Source: an uncultured Ruminococcus sp.
GTDB lineage: Bacteria > Bacillota > Clostridia > Oscillospirales > Acutalibacteraceae
Assembly: GCA_902794395.1 (NCBI GenBank)
Contig: CADBHB010000005.1
Coordinates: forward strand, 1 to 64,000
Direction: 5' to 3'
DNA length: 64,000 nt
The position numbers were made by a program, and so were the translations under genes. How positions within the stretch are numbered: position 1 is the stretch's first letter; each line of letters begins with the position of its first letter. This document shows, one piece after another, positions 59,637 through 64,000 of this stretch. The notes below the pieces were generated by a model. The model did no database searches. It worked only from the letters and a program-made list of their open reading frames with translations, and was not told where the DNA came from.

Positions 59637-60002
59637 TCACTCCGCTATCGCGTCAACGCCGCTGTCGTCATCGGTGAACGCGATAATAAGATCGTGCGGC
59701 AGACAGACTATCGGCATGGCGCCGCTGCGCAGCCAGCCCATACGCACGCAGGTTTTGTCGGGACAGTCGGCGTCCTTGACGCGTATCTTGCCGTCCTTTA
59801 TCTCAATGGTATTCCTGCCGTCGGCAGTGGTGACGTCAAAGGTACGGTCTTTTTCCTTGCCGAGATCAAATGTATAGAGCACCTTTCCCCCGCTTTTTAT
59901 CTGCACGGTGTTTTTCTTAGGCATATTCAGCACGATAACGCTGCAAACAACGCCCGCCGAAAAAATCACCGCTATTATCAGTATCAGGATCTTATACTTC
60001 AT
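59637..60002 (-). CDS. NusG domain II family protein, membrane-anchored
   Basis: A 121-residue protein with one N-terminal membrane helix (about 4-26), then a small beta domain outside the cell. VKDADCPDKTCVRMGWL places two cysteines in a CPDKTC motif, and GAMPIVCLPHDLIIAF closes the domain. This is the NusG_II domain, without the rest of NusG; the paired cysteines suggest metal or disulfide chemistry. First gene of a two-gene operon with the Gx transporter. Confidence 0.85.
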   Translation of the reverse strand: MKYKILILIIAVIFSAGVVCSVIVLNMPKKNTVQIKSGGKVLYTFDLGKEKDRTFDVTTADGRNTIEIKDGKIRVKDADCPDKTCVRMGWLRSGAMPIVCLPHDLIIAFTDDDSGVDAIAE

Positions 60003-60010
60003 CTTTCTCC

Positions 60011-60038
60011 ACTCTCAACTCTAAACTCTCAACTCTAA
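60011..60038. repeat. Perfect 14-bp tandem repeat in a 5' leader
   Basis: ACTCTCAACTCTAA occurs at 60011-60024 and 60025-60038, between the NusG-II start and its -10. Slippage here would change leader length. Confidence 0.75.
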
Positions 60039-60043
60039 TTATA

Positions 60044-60072
60044 ATTATAGCGCAAATCGGTAAAAAGTGCAA
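60044..60072 (-). promoter_or_regulatory. Promoter of the NusG-II/Gx operon
   Basis: On the minus strand: -35 TTGCAC, 17-bp spacer, -10 TATAAT. Confidence 0.7.
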
Positions 60073-60079
60073 TTGCAAC

Positions 60080-60107
60080 TTGTACTTTCGTGAAAAAATG
60101 CTATAAT
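60080..60107 (+). promoter_or_regulatory. Promoter of rlmD
   Basis: -35 TTGTAC (60080-60085), 16-bp spacer, -10 TATAAT (60102-60107), divergent from the NusG-II promoter. Confidence 0.65.
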
Positions 60108-60154
60108 GAGATAAGAAGACCTGTTATCCGTCATTTACCGCAAAGAGGTGCGCC

Positions 60155-61339
60155 ATGTCACAAGCTAAGCAACACATAAAAAACGGCAGCTGCCCCGTCT
60201 ACAAAAAATGCGGCGGGTGCCAGCTGCAAAACCTGAGCTATCCCGAACAGCTGAAATACAAACAAAGCAAGGTGATACGCCTGCTCAAGCGCTTTGGACG
60301 GGTGGAGCCGATAATCGGCATGGAACATCCCTACCACTACCGCAACAAGGTGCAGGCGGCGTTTTACACCGACCGCGGCGGCAGGATCATCTCGGGGGTG
60401 TATCAGTCGGGCACCCACCATGTGGTGGGCATAGACAGCTGTCAAATAGAGGACGAGCTTGCCGACAAAATCATCGTCGCGGTGCGCAGGCTGCTGCCCT
60501 CCTTCCGTCTGACGACCTACAACGAAGACACGCGCAAGGGCTTTTTGAGGCACGTGCTGGTCAAGCGCGGCTTTGCCACGAACGAGGTCATGCTGGTGCT
60601 GGTGACGGGCACGCCCGTATTCCCCTCCAAAAACAACTTTGTTAAGGCGATCCGCGAACAGTTCCCGCAGATAACCACCGTCGTGCAGAACGTGAACCCC
60701 TACCCCACCAATCTGGTGCTGGGCGACAAACAAACCGTGCTTTACGGCAAAGGGACGATAGAGGACGTCCTCTGCGGCTGCCGCTTTCGCATTTCGCCCA
60801 AGAGCTTTTACCAGATAAACCCCGTGCAGACCGAGGTGCTCTACAACAAGGCGATCAAATTTGCCGATATAAAGGGCAACGAAACGGTGCTTGACACCTA
60901 CTGCGGCATAGGCACTATCGGCATCATCGCCGCCAAGCGCGGCGCAGGTCAGGTGTACGGTGTGGAAACAAACGGCGACGCCGTGCGCGACGCCATACAA
61001 AACGCAAAGGCGAACGACCTGAAGAACATCCGCTTTTTCAAGGGCGATGCGGGCGAATTCATGCAGAGCGTCGCCGAGGAGGGCGACAAGATAGACGTGG
61101 TGATGATGGATCCGCCGCGTGCGGGCAGCAGCAAAGAATTTTTGGACGCGCTTATCAAAATGTCTCCGAAAACGGTGGTGTACATCTCCTGTAACCCCGA
61201 AACGCTGGCGCGTGATCTGACCTACCTGACCGCGCACAGCGATTACCGCGCGCGAAAGATACAACCCGTAGATATGTTCCCGCATACGCAGCATGTGGAG
61301 TGTGTGGTAAAACTGGGTAGAGAAACGCCGCAAGGATAA
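60155..61339 (+). CDS. rlmD: 23S rRNA (uracil-5-)-methyltransferase, RlmD family
   Basis: A 394-residue SAM-dependent m5U methyltransferase. N-terminal 4Fe-4S cysteines (CPVYKKCGGCQLQ), the catalytic core FRISPKSFYQINPVQTEVLY, SAM loop LDTYCGIGTIGI, MMDPPRAGSS and the nucleophile Cys in VVYISCNPETLARDL. No TRAM domain is present. Gram-positive members (RlmCD) modify U747 and/or U1939 of 23S rRNA. Start ATG 60155 follows GAGGTG. It is monocistronic. Confidence 0.94.
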   Translation: MSQAKQHIKNGSCPVYKKCGGCQLQNLSYPEQLKYKQSKVIRLLKRFGRVEPIIGMEHPYHYRNKVQAAFYTDRGGRIISGVYQSGTHHVVGIDSCQIEDELADKIIVAVRRLLPSFRLTTYNEDTRKGFLRHVLVKRGFATNEVMLVLVTGTPVFPSKNNFVKAIREQFPQITTVVQNVNPYPTNLVLGDKQTVLYGKGTIEDVLCGCRFRISPKSFYQINPVQTEVLYNKAIKFADIKGNETVLDTYCGIGTIGIIAAKRGAGQVYGVETNGDAVRDAIQNAKANDLKNIRFFKGDAGEFMQSVAEEGDKIDVVMMDPPRAGSSKEFLDALIKMSPKTVVYISCNPETLARDLTYLTAHSDYRARKIQPVDMFPHTQHVECVVKLGRETPQG

Positions 61340-61340
61340 T

Positions 61341-61382
61341 AAAAAACGGTAAGCCTTCCGAATGGAAAAGCTTACCGTTTTT
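61341..61382. terminator. Bidirectional terminator
   Basis: AAAAAACGGTAAGC and GCTTACCGTTTTT pair around about 15 bases; T-runs lie on both strands, serving rlmD (+) and the C1 peptidase (-). Confidence 0.85.
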
Positions 61383-61391
61383 GTATTCTCT

Positions 61392-63281
61392 TTATGCCAT
61401 GGGCTGACGGATGGGATAGTTTGTTTTGAAATCCGCGAGGAAGCGCTGCAGCTCGGTGGCGTCGTTTATGTTAACCAAGCCGTCGTTGTTGACGTCAGCC
61501 GCGCGGAATCGGGTGCCGATGAGCTCGGTTACCTGCGCGACATGGCGCTGAACGGCGGTGACGTCGTTTATGTTAACCAAGCCGTTGCCGTCGGCGTCGC
61601 CGAGCAGCGCGCCCTTGTCGTGCGTATCAGCGGGAATTAGCAGCGCCTTGATGGGGTAATTGTCGATAACAAAGCTGCTTTTGTTCTCAAGGTCGATGGG
61701 CGTCGACGTGTCTCTGCCCTCAAATGCTGCGTTGCACTGCAGGTAGGCGCGCTCTATCATATCGTCCTTCAGCTCGGTGACGTCCGTCCATGTGCCGTCG
61801 GTATAACGGTAGCTTTCACCGGCGTTGACAACGCCGTGCGCCGTTAAGCCTTTGTTGAAGTTGGTAGCGTAAGGGAGCACCTCGGTGTAGGTCGCTTTGT
61901 CGCCCTCGGCGCGAGTCATGGTAAGCACGACGGCGTACTTTTCGCCCTTTTTAAGGTAATACTCGTTTTTAAGGTCGAGTTTATGGAATCCGCCGTACTC
62001 AAAGGAAGCTTCTCCCTGTTCGAGCAGAACACCCGTGTCGGGGGCAGCGCCTTTTACATCCCTGTACACCTCGTAGCGCACAGCGGTGTCGGGCTGCGCG
62101 GTATGGCAGGTGATCTGCGCGAGGTAGGAGTCCTCCTCGGCGTCAAACACATTCGCGGTCTTGGTTTCCGAGTCGTAGTCCGTGTCGCCGTACCAGCAGG
62201 TCATCATCAGGTCGTACTGGTCGTAGTTAGTTGAGGAGGGGCTTTCCCCTGCGGAGCCGTCAAACTCGAAGCTCATGGCTGAAACTATGCTCTGGTCGTA
62301 ATAGGAGAGGTAGAAGTAGCCGCTGCCCTCTATTCCCCAGCTGCCCCAGCTGTTTTTGACGATGAAGGCGCCATCCCCGGGAGGGGTGCTGTTTTTGATG
62401 AGCTTGCCCGACTTGGAGTGACGGGTGAAGTTGTCCTTGGAGTAATTGTCGTCGTAGCCTACTACGGTTACCGCGTGGTCGGCGGTGTAGGGATAGTTGT
62501 TGTAGAGCGTCCAGTTGGTTTCGTTCCAGCGCGAGCCTGAGGCATAGAACGCTATGACCACGGCGCGTCCCTGAGCGATCTCGGATCTAATGCTGTTGAC
62601 GCCCTCCTGACTGAAAGCATAGCTGCCGCTTTCGTCCTTGCCCGCAGGAGAGGGCAGCATACGGGTGGAGCGGAGCACCGCGTCGGAAGAGGCGTTGCGG
62701 TACTGCGCGTTAAGCGGCAGGGTCCATCCCCCGTTGGCGGAGTTGCCGCTGTATACAAACGGATAAGCTCCGTCTACGCTGACGCTTTCATCAACGGGAC
62801 CGAAGCCCGAAGCGAAGAAATCCGCGCCCTGGACGAACTCGCCGCCCATGTTATAAGCGGAGTTTGGCATTTTTGACTCAGCCTCGGTGAGGTCAAAGCC
62901 CTCGCCTACCTGAGAAGCGCGTACCCTTCCCTGCTCCACATCATCCTCGGTGATGCCGTGGTAGATGTACCACACGATGTGCTTTTCGGAAAAATTGACA
63001 GTGTTGTTCTCCTCACCCGCGGGAACGCCCAGATCATTCGCCGTGAGATACGAGGTCTCCGCGGCGGCGGCAAGGGCAAACGACCAGCAGGAGCCGAAGG
63101 GCGCCTGGTTCTTGGCGGGCGTGACGTAGTTTTTGCCGTTGAAGTTCCTTAAATCGACCGCAGAGGGCAGCGCGTCCCCAGTCTGTCGGGTTGAAGCCGC
63201 TGCTGCCGAAATACTGTTGGCGGAGACAGTCGCAGGAACAAGCAAAGCGGTAAGCAGCACGCCGATCATTCTTTTTTTCAT
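61392..63281 (-). CDS. Secreted C1 (papain-family) cysteine peptidase with a dockerin
   Basis: A 629-residue protein. Signal peptide (about 1-29), papain-fold catalytic domain with Cys65 in NQAPFGSCWSF, His269 in DHAVTVVGYDD and Asn310 in VKNSWGSWG. A beta-rich lectin-like domain follows (about 345-530), then a dockerin (about 556-622) with loops DADGNGLVNIND and DVNNDGLVNIND. All catalytic residues are present, so it should be an active protease held on the cohesin scaffold. Dockerin-bearing C1 peptidases occur in some Ruminococcus; their substrates are unclear. Confidence 0.92.
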   Translation of the reverse strand: MKKRMIGVLLTALLVPATVSANSISAAAASTRQTGDALPSAVDLRNFNGKNYVTPAKNQAPFGSCWSFALAAAAETSYLTANDLGVPAGEENNTVNFSEKHIVWYIYHGITEDDVEQGRVRASQVGEGFDLTEAESKMPNSAYNMGGEFVQGADFFASGFGPVDESVSVDGAYPFVYSGNSANGGWTLPLNAQYRNASSDAVLRSTRMLPSPAGKDESGSYAFSQEGVNSIRSEIAQGRAVVIAFYASGSRWNETNWTLYNNYPYTADHAVTVVGYDDNYSKDNFTRHSKSGKLIKNSTPPGDGAFIVKNSWGSWGIEGSGYFYLSYYDQSIVSAMSFEFDGSAGESPSSTNYDQYDLMMTCWYGDTDYDSETKTANVFDAEEDSYLAQITCHTAQPDTAVRYEVYRDVKGAAPDTGVLLEQGEASFEYGGFHKLDLKNEYYLKKGEKYAVVLTMTRAEGDKATYTEVLPYATNFNKGLTAHGVVNAGESYRYTDGTWTDVTELKDDMIERAYLQCNAAFEGRDTSTPIDLENKSSFVIDNYPIKALLIPADTHDKGALLGDADGNGLVNINDVTAVQRHVAQVTELIGTRFRAADVNNDGLVNINDATELQRFLADFKTNYPIRQPMA

Positions 63282-63362
63282 AGTCAGTTCCTCCCTGTTT
63301 TTTACTTTAACCGTTATTATGGTTTAATTATAAATGACGCATCTAAAGTTTATCTGAAGATA

Positions 63363-63391
63363 TTGTCTTTTTTAAATAAATCTTTTATAAT
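63363..63391 (+). promoter_or_regulatory. Promoter of the amidohydrolase gene
   Basis: -35 TTGTCT (63363-63368), 17-bp spacer, -10 TATAAT (63386-63391). Confidence 0.7.
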
Positions 63392-63454
63392 TTAATAGGC
63401 GAGGTCCTCAAGACTGTAACCGCCGCAGGACGATTTGAAACAAGGTGAGCAACA

Positions 63455-64000
63455 ATGATAATCGACAGTCATACACACATAGGCATACTTCCGCCCTTTA
63501 ATATGACGACGGAGGATCTGCTGTATTCGATGGAGCGCTACGGAATAGACTTTTCGCTGGTAAGCAATATAGAGGCGGCGGAGTTTGACCACATGGGCAA
63601 CCCCGTGCCGCCCGAATGGCAGAAGCCGCAGAACGAACTGCTGAAAGTCACGCTGGACGCGGCGCGCAGCTCGAACGGAAGGCTGGGCGTGCTGCCCTGG
63701 CTGAAAATACGGCAGGAGCTGCCCGACGGGGAGTTTATAAAGCTGGTTAAAGCCGACCGCGACCTGATATACGGCTTTAAGCTCCACCCCTTCCACTCCC
63801 GCGCCGCGCCCGATGATGAACGGCTGGAGCCTGTGTACCGTTTGGCGGCAGAGCTTGGTCTGCCTGTCGTGTCGCACACAGGCGGCTGTGAGGAGGCTAT
63901 GTCGCCCCATCTGTACAACGCGGCAAAACGCCATCCCGAGATAGACTTTGTGATGGTGCATATGGATTTGGGCACCGACAACAAAACGGCGCTGGAGCTG
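63455..64000 (+). CDS. Amidohydrolase-family metal-dependent hydrolase (partial, runs off the window)
   Basis: The ATG at 63455 follows AAGGTGAG. The 182 codons seen begin MIIDSHTHIG with the HxH metal motif and continue with IYGFKLHPF and LPVVSHTGG, the TIM-barrel pattern of amidohydrolase 2 enzymes. No stop appears before base 64000, so the C terminus is missing. Substrate is unknown; decarboxylase or amidase chemistry are both found in this family. Confidence 0.85.
   Translation, partial: MIIDSHTHIGILPPFNMTTEDLLYSMERYGIDFSLVSNIEAAEFDHMGNPVPPEWQKPQNELLKVTLDAARSSNGRLGVLPWLKIRQELPDGEFIKLVKADRDLIYGFKLHPFHSRAAPDDERLEPVYRLAAELGLPVVSHTGGCEEAMSPHLYNAAKRHPEIDFVMVHMDLGTDNKTALEL

Noticed and set aside
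60158..61333. 391-codon open frame antisense to rlmD
   Set aside because: Covers exactly the rlmD gene, whose motifs are unmistakable; the reverse frame is rich in His, Val and Arg with no domain.

Overview
The window looks like a chromosomal segment of a gut Clostridia (Oscillospiraceae), probably a Ruminococcus of the starch-degrading R. bromii type. Four secreted proteins end in type I dockerins. There is a GH13 amylase next to a non-catalytic starch-binding dockerin protein, a SCIFF peptide with its radical SAM maturase, a type III glutamine synthetase with an ANTAR regulator, and sigma-A style promoters. Most genes are housekeeping. I saw no rRNA or tRNA genes, CRISPR arrays, insertion sequences or prophage genes. 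The last gene runs off the right edge.

Layout. 0-7.3 kb: secreted or anchored enzymes (C39-like protease fold, anchored lipase-like hydrolase), then a PP2C phosphatase coupled to a transmembrane Ser/Thr kinase whose outer part looks like an ABC solute-binding protein. 7.3-13 kb: a membrane protein, a TetM-like ribosomal GTPase fused to a NYN nuclease, and an O-antigen-ligase-type protein. 13-19.4 kb: hemW, prfC with an Orn/Lys/Arg decarboxylase, SCIFF and its maturase, a small XRE regulator. 19.8-26.8 kb: gdhA, a GNAT, a Xer-type recombinase beside a perfect palindrome, the cwlD-radA-DUF6873 operon, map.

26.9-33.8 kb holds the most interesting system: a six-gene operon read leftward from a cobalamin riboswitch. 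It encodes a DUF4430-dockerin protein, a hidden 57-residue protein, an alpha/alpha-toroid-dockerin protein, a membrane-anchored DUF4430 protein, an ECF T component and a single-chain ECF A-A-S protein. DUF4430 and alpha/alpha toroids are the folds of the two domains of animal intrinsic factor and transcobalamin. The operon therefore looks like a split, scaffold-attachable B12 capture system feeding an ECF importer.

33.8-42.8 kb: EamA exporter, feoAB, the starch pair (CBM26-dockerin protein and amylase), M18 aminopeptidase. 42.8-46.4 kb: the DUF951-prfA-Sua5-coaE-transglycosylase operon. 46.5-52 kb: carA and a carB-dapF gene fusion, preceded by a small leader ORF and a roughly 70-nt upstream element. 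That element recurs without internal gaps upstream of the ANTAR regulator near 56.7 kb. 52.2-64 kb: a large secreted leucine-rich-repeat protein, the ANTAR regulator and glnN (with a leader terminator), a Gx transporter/NusG-II pair, rlmD, a dockerin-bearing C1 peptidase and a partial amidohydrolase.

Start codons were moved from the longest open frame wherever a ribosome binding site or family N-terminus favoured an internal start; this is stated per gene. All family assignments come from reading motifs by eye, with no database search.
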